Assembly (NCBI RefSeq): GCF_000002985.6
Contig: NC_003284.9
Location: 8,928,001-8,992,000, forward strand
Reading direction: 5' to 3'
Length of the DNA stretch: 64,000 bases
From: Caenorhabditis elegans
Taxonomy: Eukaryota; Nematoda; Chromadorea; Rhabditida; Rhabditidae
Part shown: positions 34,967 through 47,823 of the stretch, piece by piece
Layout: every line of letters starts with the position of its first letter
Position numbering within the stretch: position 1 is the first letter of the stretch
Notes under the pieces: generated by a model
What the model was told of the DNA's origin: nothing
Database searches by the model: none
The model's input: the letters and a program-made list of their open reading frames with translations, nothing else
Program-made: the position numbers and the translations under genes

Positions 34967-37900
34967 ATGTCTGGTATGAAACGTTATGATGTTCCCACAA
35001 AGTTAGGGAACTTTTTGCTTTAGATTGCTAATCATCAAATTAAAATTTTAAAGCGAAAAAAAAACGCCGAAAAGTTGATGTTCATAAAATATTTTGCAGC
35101 TTTCAAAAATCTATGTACGAATTTTTGGGCCATGTCAAATGCCCTTTCACTGAAAAAAAACTTGAAAACTCTAAGATGCGATGAATATTTCATAAATTGC
35201 TCTATACGAGCAGCAAAATGAAATAAAAATCGGTTTTTTAATGGTCGTCTTAATTTCCAAAAAACAAAAATTAACTGATCCTTTTTCAATGTAGTTCCAG
35301 CAAAAACGCTTGTCTAAACCTTTTCTTATTAGCAAAAAATTCTAAGAGCATTCAGGACAAATGTGAGCTCCGCATAGCAAGTGCGAATGAAAAAACACAA
35401 TCGAGTTATGCATGATGCGAGATACGTGAGGTAACAGTGGGAAAGAAAAGGAGAAGCCTAATCCAATTGCGTTCATAAACCTTTAGCATCATTGAGGGTC
35501 TGTGAAAGATGAATTCGGGATCATAAATGAATGGAGAACAAAGATTTGAAAATTTACAGTAGAAGAGGAATGAATATCCGAGTCAAAAATTGGTTAGAGA
35601 AAACGCCCCGCCCCTTCCGATTTTGCTTTCACTTATTGTAGTCCTGATACTGAGAATGATGCCACCACGCGACGCACACCTTGACTAACCAAAAACTATT
35701 TCAGGAATCCTACTAATCCGTTTCTTCTTCTGCCTTTTCTTTGCCCTCTCACTTCAATCTCTCCATCGTGCGACACATGTGCCAAATGGCCCTAGTTTTA
35801 ATTTCGTCAGAATTTTCCAATTGCACCGTGAGAAGTTGTGCATAGTTGGGTAAGGTGCAACGTTCAAGCAGAGAAAAAACAACGAGAAAATGCGAACTTT
35901 ATGTATTACTCATCGTATTCTGCGGGGAACAGGTTGATATGTATATTAATGAATCACACAATCATTGAGATTTTGGCTTGAATTTTCGAAACAGAGTAGA
36001 TCTTTGATGCCTAATTTTTTTCAATGCATATCACATAGACACTTTTGGATCAAAAAATGGCAAAATTGGGGAAAATGTTGATAACAATTTGGTAAGACTT
36101 GATTCAGACTGTTCCCAAGCTTGCCAAACTCTTACCCCGTATAAACAAAGTTTGCACCAAATTTTTGCGTAAATTAATTTAAATAAATAAAACTTGGGCA
36201 AAGCCTAATCCAAATCCTGCCAAAGTTATTTCTAATTTTAAATAGAATTTTTTTTAAATTTAAAAGTTCATATTCAGTGCACCAATCTCGTGCGAAACGC
36301 TAAGGCCAAATGCGACTGTACAGGTTTAGAAAAAATATTTTGCTAATTATGCCTCTGGATGAGTTCCGTCTTTATAATTATTCTAGGTCATTGCTGATGT
36401 CGATATACAAATATGCAAAAAATATTTCACACGTATTTTAAAACGCAAAACCAGTACCGTGTGGTTTCGTTATAATATTTAAAAAAAAGTTTTTAAACGA
36501 AAACAGAAACAGGTTCGAAGTTCAAATAACCGTTAAAATAGTTCCAAAATTCTCCAAGAACAACATTTCGATTTTTGATGTGTTTTTCAAGTGCTACGAA
36601 AATACATATGCCTCGTTTTACCTACATATAATTTTGAAAAAGTATGACTAATCTCTGATAAGCAAATCAAAACGACCAGATTTCAAAAATACAAACAGAA
36701 ACTTCAAAAATAGGCATTCAGTTCAGAACTGCTTAGATTTAGAATGACAAGTACACTTGTGCAATCGCTTTTTCAAAACTCACTGCGCCCAGTTCACCAA
36801 ATCGCCCTATGCATGAATTGAGTGGTTAAAAAATCATGAAGAAACGGGACAAAAAAAAACAACAAGCACTTCTCGCCATGAAGCCAAAAGTCTAGAGAAA
36901 CGTGCGTTTCTGGCTATTGTTTGCAACATAACTCATCTCGCGCGCGGATTTATTTTCGGTGAGGGCAACGAGCAAAAAAGGTTTTCGGCAACGAAGAGAT
37001 GAATGTGGAAGATGTGGAGAATCGTGGGTGCCGCTGGATTGCAGTCAACCCACACACGAATAATTGATGTAAACTGGTAGAATATTGATATACTTGGCTG
37101 TGATTTTGAGTCCAACACACTCATCACCTCAAAATAGGAGTTCCTGTGGGGAAATTAAACAAGCAAACGCCTAATTGACAGCCTCGGGGTGCATATTTGG
37201 GAGTGAGCAAACGAGTGCGTAAACATGTGCACTTTTTAATTTTTTTTTGCTTTTAAGTACGTGAAATGTAGTAATTAGAATTTTTGGTATGACAAAGTAA
37301 TTTAGATTTTTCAAAAAAATAAAATTGAACGGTTGTTTTCAAGTTACCCGAATTAGAATTTTGAATAACATTAAAAAATTTAAAGATCTCTTGAGTACCT
37401 CACTTATAATAAATTGTATTGTTTTTAATTGAAACTCAATTAAAATTGTCTAAACAAATTGTTTTCTCAAAATCTTAGCCACCAATGAGTTTTTTCTCCA
37501 AAAAGTTGTTCATATTTATGAAACTTTATAATCCACGCTATATTAAGGCGATATTTTTAATGTCAATTTCAGAAATTTTCAGAATTAAATTCAATACAGG
37601 AAAACTTAAAAATCAGTAGTTTTCATTTCTATCAGAAAATATCCAAAATTTTTTGAAAAAAAATCCATGTAACAAAAAAATTTTCAAAATTTTTGATAAT
37701 CAAATAAAATGCATTTTCCAAATTATTTATTTCTTGAATTTTTAAATCATAAAAGCTGCTCATTCAGAAGAGTCTCGAAGTCAATACCTAGAAAATGATA
37801 TTTTCATGTGGTTTGTTTGTAAGCATCAATAGCTGACTAATCTAAACTCTATATAAAAATATATATATTATGAAAATACTAGAAAACCAAAACCAAATAT

Positions 37901-40900
37901 AGCGTGCAAATTGCACGTTTGAAAAACGAAAGACGCAGCCTTATCATTATCTTAACTTTAATGAATTTTGGTGCTCTTTTGATTCTATTCCACGAACAAA
38001 TACAGATTTTATCTTGTATCAACTTCCGAAAAAGACTATCATATGATTTTAGTATAATTCCTGAGCCATGCATATAGCAAATAAGAGGCGGTAAATAAAA
38101 AATAAAATAGAGGAAAAATGTTTTTTGCAATGGATTAAAGAATGAAGCTAAGCTTATTCCAAGTTTAGCATTTGCAAAATTTAATTTAAACTCGATTTTG
38201 CTAATTCAGTGAATTCATTAAAAATTCTAATTTTGAAAATGAGAGTGGTCAAAAATAAATGTAAAGTGCAAGTGATTTTATCGAGTTCAAAAAACCAAAA
38301 AAAACACCTTTTTTTACAGGTCATTTTTTTAAATGAAATGACTAGTTGGAAAATTCTGAAACAAGGTTTTTGCAACGATCCTCTATGGTTTTTCAGAATT
38401 TTTGCTAAAAGATATAGCTGGTCTGGGTAAAAAACTTTTCTCTAATTTTAATATATTAATTTAATTTATTTTGACTGTTTTCAATGGAAAAAATGTTAAA
38501 AAACAATTATTTCGAAATTAAAAAAAAAATAAAACGAAATTTTGAAACAACTTGAGAAATTTTTAAGAAAGCTTTAAAAAAGTCAAAATACTCTAAAAAT
38601 AAAATCAATAAATTCTATGTAAGCTTTTAAAAAATTAAAATTTGTTTTTCAACATTAAAAAAGTTTTCTGAGAAAAACTTCATGGTCATTGAGTTTTGCC
38701 TCCTTTCAATGTTTTGTTCGATTTTATTTTTGTCTATTGAGATTAGACCAACAATTTTATGGATTAAGGTCTTTCTTTTATGACAAAACCTGCCGTCTAA
38801 TTGTTTCAACGCAGGAGAAAAAGAAAAAAAAACAACAGTTTTTTTTTCTCAGAACAAAGATTGAAGTCAAATGTAGTTCGTATGAAAATAAAAAACGATT
38901 ATAAAAACATTTTCGTAGTAGTATTGTGAATTGTGAAAATACGAAATAAGACTGAAAAAACTGTCTTTTTTCCTCAATTTTCAGAATAAAACATTATATT
39001 CTGACTGTGAGCAATAGTACAAACTTTAACTAAAACCTATTCAGTATAGTGTATGATATGAACGTATAAACACATTATTTTATAGATAGCCAATATGATT
39101 AGGTTGGCCAAACTTGTGTACATGTGTTGTGCAATTCACATAATATGTGAAATGGGAAATTTGATGAAATTTTTGAAATGAAAATATCCAAGAGGCTAGT
39201 TCCCACGGTTTTCATGTCCGCTAGAAACCGACAAAAACAATACACAAGCAACTAGCAAACGGGTATAGAGAAGTTAATTATACTTAGTTGGAATTGAGAA
39301 CATCACAAGATGCTGACTAATTAGGGAATCGCGTGAGAAAAGGTTTTGGAATCTGTTACAAAATCAGTTGACTTAGTACTAGAGGCTTAATTGTTACAAT
39401 TTTTGAAATTTCGAATTATCACCAAGTTTTTTAGATTTCATGAAAATAATTCTTCATATGTTTTAAATTAAGAACAATTGTTCGTGGCAATTGCAATCAT
39501 GAAATTTTTGGTTTTTTAGTATAATATAATCAAACATTTTGAAAGAAAGTGCTCTAAAAATTGGTCAAGTTAAAATCAAAACGACGTTTTTTTAAATTAT
39601 ATTCGAGGAAGTTTTTTGTCTAAACAAAACATTACGGCTGAGAGAGCAAAAATCTCAGCTCTATGAAAGACCTTATATTATTATTATTTCATGATAGCAT
39701 AGAGAAATGTCAAGAAGACAAGACGAAAATACAAAGTACTTATTATTTCAAAATATGATCAAACTATGGAACCAGAGAGTCAAAAACCCTCAGGACCCCC
39801 TTTTGACCCAAAATAGATGAAAAAGCGAAAAGCATCTCTTAATCTAATCGGGTAAAAAGGGGTGCAAACAAAAAGTACGATTATCCTTGCGTTTTCTGAT
39901 AATTATTTGATCTTGGATTCCTTAAATAGGAGGATTCAGGGCTAACTTTTATTCATAGATGACATCACACAACCACGTAATTGGATTGTTTTTTTTGCGT
40001 CAATTTGTTCGTGTATACCATTATGAGTAGCTGGGGTTAAAATGAAAAAGAGATTTTTAGTCTTTTAGAAGTCTGGATGTTCTATTCCTCGAGGAATACA
40101 AAGATTGAGGAATTGAAAAGTCTGTGCTTTATACAACACTATTAAATTGACAAGGGAGTTGGGGAAAAAAGAAAAAAAAGTTTCACTTGGAAAAGTTCAA
40201 ATTTCAACAGTGTTGTTGGTAAACTCGAATGAACATCTTGAACTAAAGCTATAGTTTTTGCATTTAAAACTTCAAAATTCAGCACATGCAGAACAGGAAA
40301 CCGCTAATTTGAATTAACCAAAGTTTAAACGACTACCTGTTGCATGAATAAAATATTGAAAGTTCATAGAGGGCTCTAAAAATAACGATGGTTTTTTATG
40401 CATCAGTTAAATTCAAAAAACACTTCAAAATATCATTTCTGAAATTTCTGGTTTGAATAAGAAGGAAATAATTTTGACAAACACAAGAGAACTAAATAAA
40501 AAACTATGGAAGCCATAAAAAGGATGGAGTCTATTTCAGAGCAAAGATACACAAAAAATTTATTGCAAGAAGCAAGAAATCTTTCATAAAATATTGTAAG
40601 AATAACCCATGAAACACAAAAATTTTGAAATTTCGAACAGAAACTGAAAATTGATTTTTGATGAAATTGTGGAATATTGTTGAAACAAGCTAAACAACAC
40701 GTTCAACCATTACCAAAACTTCTAAAAAATCTAAAGTTTTGAGAATATTGAACATTTACTCAGTTATCTACAAATTTATTAACATGAACTACGTTTTTTC
40801 CTGATCTTTTCTGAATTTTTTTCTAAAAATTGTCAAAAATTGTATTTCTTTTTCGCTTTTTCCCTGTACGAAACTTTGCAACAATCCAACCAAAGAGAAA

Positions 40901-41487
40901 TTTGAAAACTTTCATTTCTGTTTCGGAGAGTTTATAAAAAGTAAATTATAAAAGTATTATAATATTCCTATTTTTTGAAAGTTTTGATGAGGGTTTCTTT
41001 CTAACTGAACACAACTTATTCAACCCATTGATACCATTAGCTTTAAATCAATTGATTTGGATCTCTCAAATCGATTTTTGCCTGAACCACTCTGAAAAAA
41101 AAATATTCAAAAAATCTTTGAGTTTATAGAAGAATTTAATTTCCAACCAATGTTGCAACTCGGAGCTTATCTATTTGGATAAGAGAGATTAAGAAAATCC
41201 AAAAAAAAAACATGAATGGATATGCAATCCACAACTCTTTGTTGGTAAGATTAGCGAATCAATCGTAGCATGATCATCCATTTTTTGTTGTTGTTATTTT
41301 ATCACATGTCTAGCTAAAAAAGGAAATTCCCAAAAAATACATATCACGGGACTTATGTCAAGAGTATCAATGAAAAAATTCCGCTTGACATATTTCATTT
41401 CGCACTACTCTTTTAAATCCTGTGACGACATTCATCTGTAAAACAGAGTGAATCAATAAGTCCTAGTTTTTGGTTGTGCAAAACAAT

Positions 41488-41559
41488 GGGCCGAACCGGG
41501 GATTGAACCCGGGACCTCTCGCACCCAAAGCGAGAATCATACCACTAGACCATTCGGCC
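41488..41559 (-). tRNA. tRNA-Pro (TGG)
   Basis: 72 nt on the minus strand. GGCCGAA/TTCGGCC acceptor, discriminator C. Stem CTCGC/GCGAG encloses loop TTTGGGT, anticodon TGG (reads CCA). T arm CCGGG TTCAATC CCCGG. Divergent from the copy at 41738. Confidence 0.95.
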
Positions 41560-41737
41560 ATGTTTGAAGCTAATCGAAGCGCTGGACAAAAACCGCTTTT
41601 CCGTTTCTATTTGTTCCACTATTATTCCAACACACCGCGCGGAAGTATCAAAATACCCGTTTTCTTGCTTCACTCACACATTTTCCGAAAACGATTTATT
41701 TGAACATTTATTTTTCGCCAGTACCAATCCGAAACAT

Positions 41738-41809
41738 GGCCGAATGGTCTAGTGGTATGATTCTCGCTTTGGGTGCGAGAGGTCCCGGGTTCAATCCCCG
41801 GTTCGGCCC
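41738..41809 (+). tRNA. tRNA-Pro (TGG), divergent copy
   Basis: 72 nt, identical to 41488-41559 in opposite orientation, 178 bp away. The similarity extends a few bases outside each gene (CAAAACAATGGGCC against GGCCCATTCTTTTG), so the pair looks like an inverted duplication of a unit slightly larger than the tRNA. Confidence 0.95.
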
Positions 41810-43599
41810 ATTCTTTTGCTTAAAATTGTCTACCTTTGAAAAAAATTTATAGGAAAAAAAGGATAGTAAGGAAAATGATGGACGTTGAAATACTAGAAAA
41901 TCTGTCAATTACTGATTCATATTCCGTTGCGGTAATATTAAACGAAATTGAGAAGAATAGTGACGCATATGCTGAGATAAGAAAAAAAAAATACTTGAGA
42001 AAACAATGCAAGTGACCCGACCCGTCGGGAAGCTCGTCTACAATCTTGGATTAGTGACTCATTATAATATTCTCATCAAAATAATAATAAAAAAAGTATA
42101 TATGAAGTTTTACTCGCGAATGAAACGAAAAAGACGAGAATAGGGCAAGATGTAGACTTTGGAGTGGGGATTAGTGGAAAAATTACATTTTGTAGAGTGA
42201 CTGAATATTGAAAAACTAAATTAGGAAGTAAATTAAAAATTGAATAACTCTAGAAAACGAAAAATTGGAAAGTGGGGATGGTGATTATATTGAGTTTCAG
42301 TACCTTTAAAAATATTGTAAACAATCACTAAAATAAGATACTGTTATGATAGCGACTAAATTGAAAATTGAATAAATCAAAACAATTTACGCCAGCCGAA
42401 AAATTATAAACTTGTGCAATACCTGCTGGAAAAAAATAGTTCAATTTTTACAACATTGGTTTCAATTTTTTCAGTTCAAAGGTATTGCGTTTTTCCATCA
42501 AAAATGATAAGTTACATTTCCGATCGATCTTCAAAATTAAAGTACAAAACTTGAAAAAAGTGTTACAAATATCAAGAACTTTGCACTTGAAAGTGCGGAA
42601 AGAGGAGACGAAATCCCATATTTTTAACTTTACTTCTGGAATTTGTAATTACCTTTCTCACACTCTTCAAAAATGTGACGTGACAAATTTGACGACTCTG
42701 TCATTTTTCGAGACAAAAAGACTAGAGGCTGAGGTCAAAAAACTCATTTTTTCCACATCGTCTATAGATTAGAATTAGAAATATACAATTATGTACGTCT
42801 CTATTAGACTTGGTTGAGCGAATAAGAGAAAAGAGCAACTTTCTTCAAGAAAATAGACAATTTCTACGTACTTTCAGATGTAGAAAGGGAGTTTACTTGG
42901 AAATCGGCAATTTGTAATTTATATGTCTATTATAAGTGTGATTTTTCAAATGTGAAGGTCGTTCAATGGTTTAAAATATAATTGAACTCTGATTTCTCGC
43001 ATAAAGTAGGAAATGGATAAAGCAGAAAAAAGAAGAGAAAAACATAGTTTCGCATGTTGAGCCGAACTTTTTTTTGGTGAATTTCTAATTCATCTTCTTG
43101 AAGTCTCATAGTCAAAGTCACTGGGAATACACGAAGCTGAAGAAGACTTGAAACAAGTGACATATCGGCGAAAAAAGTCTAAGTTGAAAAAGCAAAATTA
43201 ATTTGAACTTTGTGTTTTTATTTCAGGATCAAAGTATCAAGCTTCGTAGTATTATGACGAAAAAGTTAAATCGCTGATACTTCAAAATTTGCAGAAAAAA
43301 ACACATTTAATTTTAAACCAATGCGTCACAGGTTCAATTTTTGATTCAAATCATAATACAATTTTAAGAATATTTGGGAGTCACCTGCCTGCTTGGAGGT
43401 TAAAAAATTTTAAATAGAGAAGACGCCAACTTCATAATCAAAACACACTCAAAAAAATTAACGAATGATTAAATTATAAACCTTTACAATAAAACTTGAT
43501 GCCAATGTGTACACTGAAAACAAGTAGCATCTTTTTCCCGCAAGCGGCTGATGCATTTCACCTCCGACGTAAACGAACTGTGAGGTGTGTATAAAACAT
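41810..43599. other. Spacer between tRNA genes
   Basis: No firm coding or RNA feature. The ORF at 42485-42772 lacks splice, promoter or family evidence. Confidence 0.5.
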
Positions 43600-43681
43600 G
43601 CAGTCATGTCCGAGTGGTTAAGGAGATTGACTAGAAATCAATTGGGCTCTGCCCGCGTAGGTTCGAATCCTGCTGACTGCG
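43600..43681 (+). tRNA. tRNA-Ser (anticodon AGA)
   Basis: 82 nt. Acceptor GCAGTCA/TGACTGC, discriminator G. Anticodon stem ATTGA/TCAAT with loop CTAGAAA, anticodon AGA. Long variable arm (GGGCTCTGCCCGC) typical of Ser. B box GGTTCGAATCC. A T6 terminator follows at about 43687. Confidence 0.95.
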
Positions 43682-46213
43682 GTAATTTTTTGATTTTGAT
43701 TTAAAACAAATAATAAAACATATTTTGCTTTATTATGCATTTTGTTTAGTGATGCCCTATATATTTTTGCCAGACACTAATAAAAACGAATTAAAAGTGA
43801 GTGCTAAAATGAAAGGGAACAGGATAATGCTTTGTGATGTTGCGAAAATTTGGTTTCAAAGAGGAGTGAGTGTCCAGTTTAGCTCTGAATAGAGCATTAT
43901 TGGAAATAGAAAAGATGATATTGAATTCCAAAAAAGACTGGTTTAACATTTTACATTTAAAGTTCAAATTTAAGGAAAAACTAATGTTTTAAAAACACGT
44001 TTAGAAAACAAATTAAATAACATTCCAATTTAAAGTTTTTGAAAGCGCTATCACTATCAAAATGTGTGAGCACTTAAAATATTCAATTCTGGTTAATGAA
44101 AATTACAAAGACATTTCCCAATTTGGATTGATGTCCATTTACAGATAATTTAACTCGTCTGCATTTTATATTTAACCAGCTCAAAAGTATTAGAGAAACC
44201 GCAGTTGGGCCGTCAATTTCTCAGTACTATTAATATTACTGTAGGTGTACTTTTGGAACATGGCAGAACATATAGCAACACGTTCGGTATGAAATCACTA
44301 GATGTTCTATGCCAAACAAGTAATAAAAGTATTGGAACAAATGTCAGAGGAAACTGAAATCTGAAAGTGAGCGCAAGCCACATATATCAAAAATTATTTT
44401 TTTTTTATTTTTGATTTCGATGGTGTTGTACAAAAATGTTTCTTTGAAAATATATGAACCTGTTTTCAGAATTTATTAAATACTATTATAGTTTAGAATT
44501 TTCAACAAATTTTCTAGATTTTCCCTTTTCCATTTTTTTAAAATCTATGTTTTGAGCTTATTTGTGAACTGAAATCCTACATTAGTAATATTTAAAGATA
44601 TGTTATTTGTTTTCATGGTTTAAAACATGGTTCATCAGTTTGTTCACTTCTAACACGTGTTCTCTGATTATTCAGCACATCTTATGACATTATGCAAACG
44701 CGTCTTAATTTTAGTCGTCAGACACCATACTGAGCATCCCCTAATTCTAAATCAGCAGATTTTTGAATATATTTTTTTCGACATAAAAATTATGATGAAA
44801 CTATTTTTTATAGAATTTTACAGGTAATTTAGTTTCAAGAAAAATTCCCCTCTTTTTGAAAAAGCTAATTGGGTCTATTTTAGTTTTGTTGGCAAAAAAT
44901 TCAAATACAACATATGTGACAGAACATACAGTCATTAAATATAAATACTATACTTTACCCCCGTTGTCCTGATATTTCTTAGAAATAAACTATTCTGAAT
45001 AAAAACAACTAGTTTTAGTGGGCGAAAAATTTCTTCTCAATTAAGAAAACTATCTGATGAACTGAACACACTTTTAAAAATGTTTTTATTGTTGTTCACG
45101 TTATTAAAGAAATAAAACATTTTCGATAAATATTATAAAAATTTAAAAATATTTTGTGACATTTTCTTCAATTTTCTTAACAAATATTGTAGATTTCACA
45201 TTGAGTTGTTCCAAAATGTATTAAATTTTCTTTTTTTGTTGTTATACATTGAATGTTGGGACAATTTGAAGCAATTTTTAAGCATAAATCTATTAAGTGA
45301 CAGATAGTGAATTTAACTCCAACGTCTGTTACCAGCTTTTATTGATGAGTTCTACCAATCTGGCTTCAAAAACGATATCTGAGTGATCATTCCAAAAATT
45401 CACAAATTCGAACTTATTGCTTTCAAACAAACCACTTATTGAATCAGACTAGAAATGTGACAAATAAGACAATAAACGAGCTCATGTCTTTTTTGCCAAG
45501 CACAATTTCTCCATTGCCGGAAATTTGATTTTCAACCCATCTCTCTTTTATTTGTCAGTTTTTGTTTCTTCAGTTACTGGGCGTTAATATTTACATTTTC
45601 TGTTGTGTAGGTGTGATATGAGTACTTACATTAATTTCCGATTCACGGAAATCAGCTACCAACACAAAAGTTTATAAAGTTCAGTCATTTATTTTGTAAT
45701 TCTGCAAGCCTGGAAAACTTTTGTCCAAAAAAATGCTCATAAAGTTCAAAATTCTATTTTTCAAATTATCAGATTCACATTGTTTCTTCTTACAATCAAT
45801 AATTAACAAAAAGATTACAACTCTGACCCCAGATTAGCTTGACTGAACTTTCCAACTTTTTCGATACCACTCGGCGATATTTTCTCTTATCTAATGTAAT
45901 CGTCAAGTGATCCTACATTATTTTTGTAAAAAGCTTATGCTATAAATACAACATGCGTGGTCTGTGTTCTGAATTATGTGTGAGTTTGCAAATCATTATA
46001 CAGCATTTTCGCAAACACATTGAGAAGCAATTTCACTTTGGAAGCGATGGTAAGTCAGGCATCTGCCCAGAAAAGATCCTGCCACATCTTGAGTTTTTTG
46101 CACCAATTTCAATTGTTATGAACTTTTTCACGCTCACATTTTCGCAAAACATTGGAATACACGGCAAAATTGGAGTAGGGGTTTTTTTAACTAACGCACC
46201 ATGTTTCAACATA
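43682..46213. other. Intergenic, no firm gene
   Basis: AT-rich. A TATAAATAC box (about 45941) precedes an ATG at 45953 that opens 33 codons before a GTAAGTC donor at 46050, but no following exon could be joined and the reading frame runs into the palindromic element. I do not call it a gene. Confidence 0.45.
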
Positions 46214-47144
46214 TTAGGGTGGTCGATAAGTTTTTTCGTTTTTTCTCAGTTTTTATTTTTTTTTCAAATATTATTTTGTGATTACATAGTAGTTAGTGAG
46301 TAGTGAAAAATTTATAAATACCAACCAATTCCGACAACTTCCAGACTGCACCATCTGCCTTCGAGTGGTCGAGAAGAAAAAATAATTGTTTCGATTTTTT
46401 TGGTTTTAGGTTTGAATGGAAATGTTAGTGTTTCATGCAGTTGGAAAACTTTTGTATAATTATTAAAAATATCAGGTTACGGAAAGCACTCTTTGGAATC
46501 TTAAAAATTAAAAAAGTACCGAAAATTAGTTGCAAAAATTACAATTTTCTCTTCAGAGTGGTATATCTTAGACTGCATGACAGATTTCTATTTATGAACA
46601 ACTACAAAAATGTTAAGCATTTCTAAATGAACAAATTATACGTTGACAACTTTTTTGTATCTTTCACTGTTTAAAAGTTATACCTAGGAGATGCCTGCCA
46701 ACTCGAACTTTTCAGAGTTCTGAAAATTGGACGTTTGTCTGAATATCTCGATTTCTAGCAAATCTATCAAAAAGTTTATAACTACAAAAATATTAATCAA
46801 TTATTTTTACACATTTTTGTAGTTGGTCATTTTAAGATGTCTTTGATAACAACAGAGTTATCGCCCCATTTTGAGAAAAATCTAAAATTTTGATAATTTG
46901 GTGGGATAACAAAAGTTTTCCAACTGCATGAAACACTAACATTCCCATTCAAACCTAAAACCAAAAAAATCGAAAAATTATTTTTTCTTCTCGACCACTC
47001 GAAGGCAGATGGTGCAGTCTGGAAGTTGTCGGAATTGGTTGGTATTTATAAATTTTTCACTACTCACTAACTACTATGTAATCACAAAATAATGTTTGAA
47101 AAAAAAAACTGAGAAAAAACGAAAAAACTTATCGATCACCCTAA
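46214..47144. mobile_element. 931-bp palindromic DNA element
   Basis: Ends TTAGGGTGGTCGATAAG and CTTATCGATCACCCTAA. Left arm 46214 to about 46457 and right arm about 46907-47144 are near-perfect reverse complements, including a shared block around TTCGAGTGGTCGAGAAGAAA. The loop is about 450 bp with no ORF of note. TA dinucleotides lie at both tips (46215-46216 and 47142-47143), compatible with Tc1/mariner-type insertion. Nonautonomous foldback element. Confidence 0.85.
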
Positions 47145-47559
47145 TAATAACCTGAGCTTGCATGTTTCAAAAGATACCAAGTCATCTGACGAAAAACTAG
47201 ATCATTTAGAATTTTTAATAGTGAATTCAAAGAACGTATGACTTTTTCTTGGTTACGTTTTTTGGTTAAGTCGCACTGATTTTAAAATTCAAATTTCATT
47301 ATTCAATTTTCCACGTGTTTTTGACAGAATATTAAAAGAAAACATTATTTCCTTTCTATTTCCGACAAATAGGTCACATTTGTTGCCTCGATTTTTTTCA
47401 TTATCCGGCTCGCAACAAAGAAGCGCTCAAATCCGGCTTTTTGTCAAGCATTCACACCCAATATGAACAGAAAAAGACCATATTCCAATCTGCAAAAGTT
47501 CAAACCACTGTGTGCATTATAGCATTTTTCTATAATTGACAAGCATCCCCTAAACTGAA

Positions 47560-47802
47560 CTCCACCCCTTTTTTGCTCTCCACATTTTAGTTATTCAGTT
47601 CCATTTTCAATTCGTACTGGTCTCCAAGACATCCTTTCCCCCGTGTTTTTGGGTTCATTTCCAGTTATTGAGAGTCCCTGAAGATTCAGCTATTTTCGAA
47701 AGGGAATCTGCTATTCAAACACACAGAACAACAAGCGATTTTGCCAGTGATTTTTCCTACTACTATCACAACTACTACTCTTGCTTAGAAATATAATTTG
47801 GA
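47560..47802 (+). promoter_or_regulatory. Possible upstream promoter/leader of the NMU-type receptor
   Basis: Less AT-rich, CT-rich on the + strand, directly before the mini-exon at 47803. Promoter role inferred from composition and position. Confidence 0.25.
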
Positions 47803-47823
47803 ATGAAGACCTTTCCATTCCGG
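47803..47823 (+). CDS. Candidate alternative first exon of the NMU-type receptor
   Basis: ATG plus six codons (MKTFPFR) followed by a good donor GTACGTTT. The acceptor at 52964 (GCGGATTTCAG) opens phase 0 with CCG AGT GAG AAC and then the receptor ATG at 52976, so a 47823-to-52964 splice would add 11 residues (MKTFPFRPSEN) in frame. The intron would be about 5.1 kb. Seen: donor, acceptor and phase. Inferred: that they join. Confidence 0.35.

Larger units (their letters stand above)
33169..41487. other. Gene-poor stretch of about 8.3 kb
   Basis: Starts with the promoter side of the orphan GPCR. The 33480-33600 and 35390-35900 segments are less AT-rich than the rest, but I could not fit exons to them. 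Most of 37100-41400 is very AT-rich with homopolymer runs. It contains the inverted repeat at 34289-34502 and a weak ORF at 34691-34966. No RNA gene recognised. Confidence 0.45.

Noticed and set aside
45953..46303. 116-codon ORF after a TATAAATA box
   Set aside because: A GTAAGTC donor interrupts it, no downstream exon fits, and its second half runs into the palindromic element.
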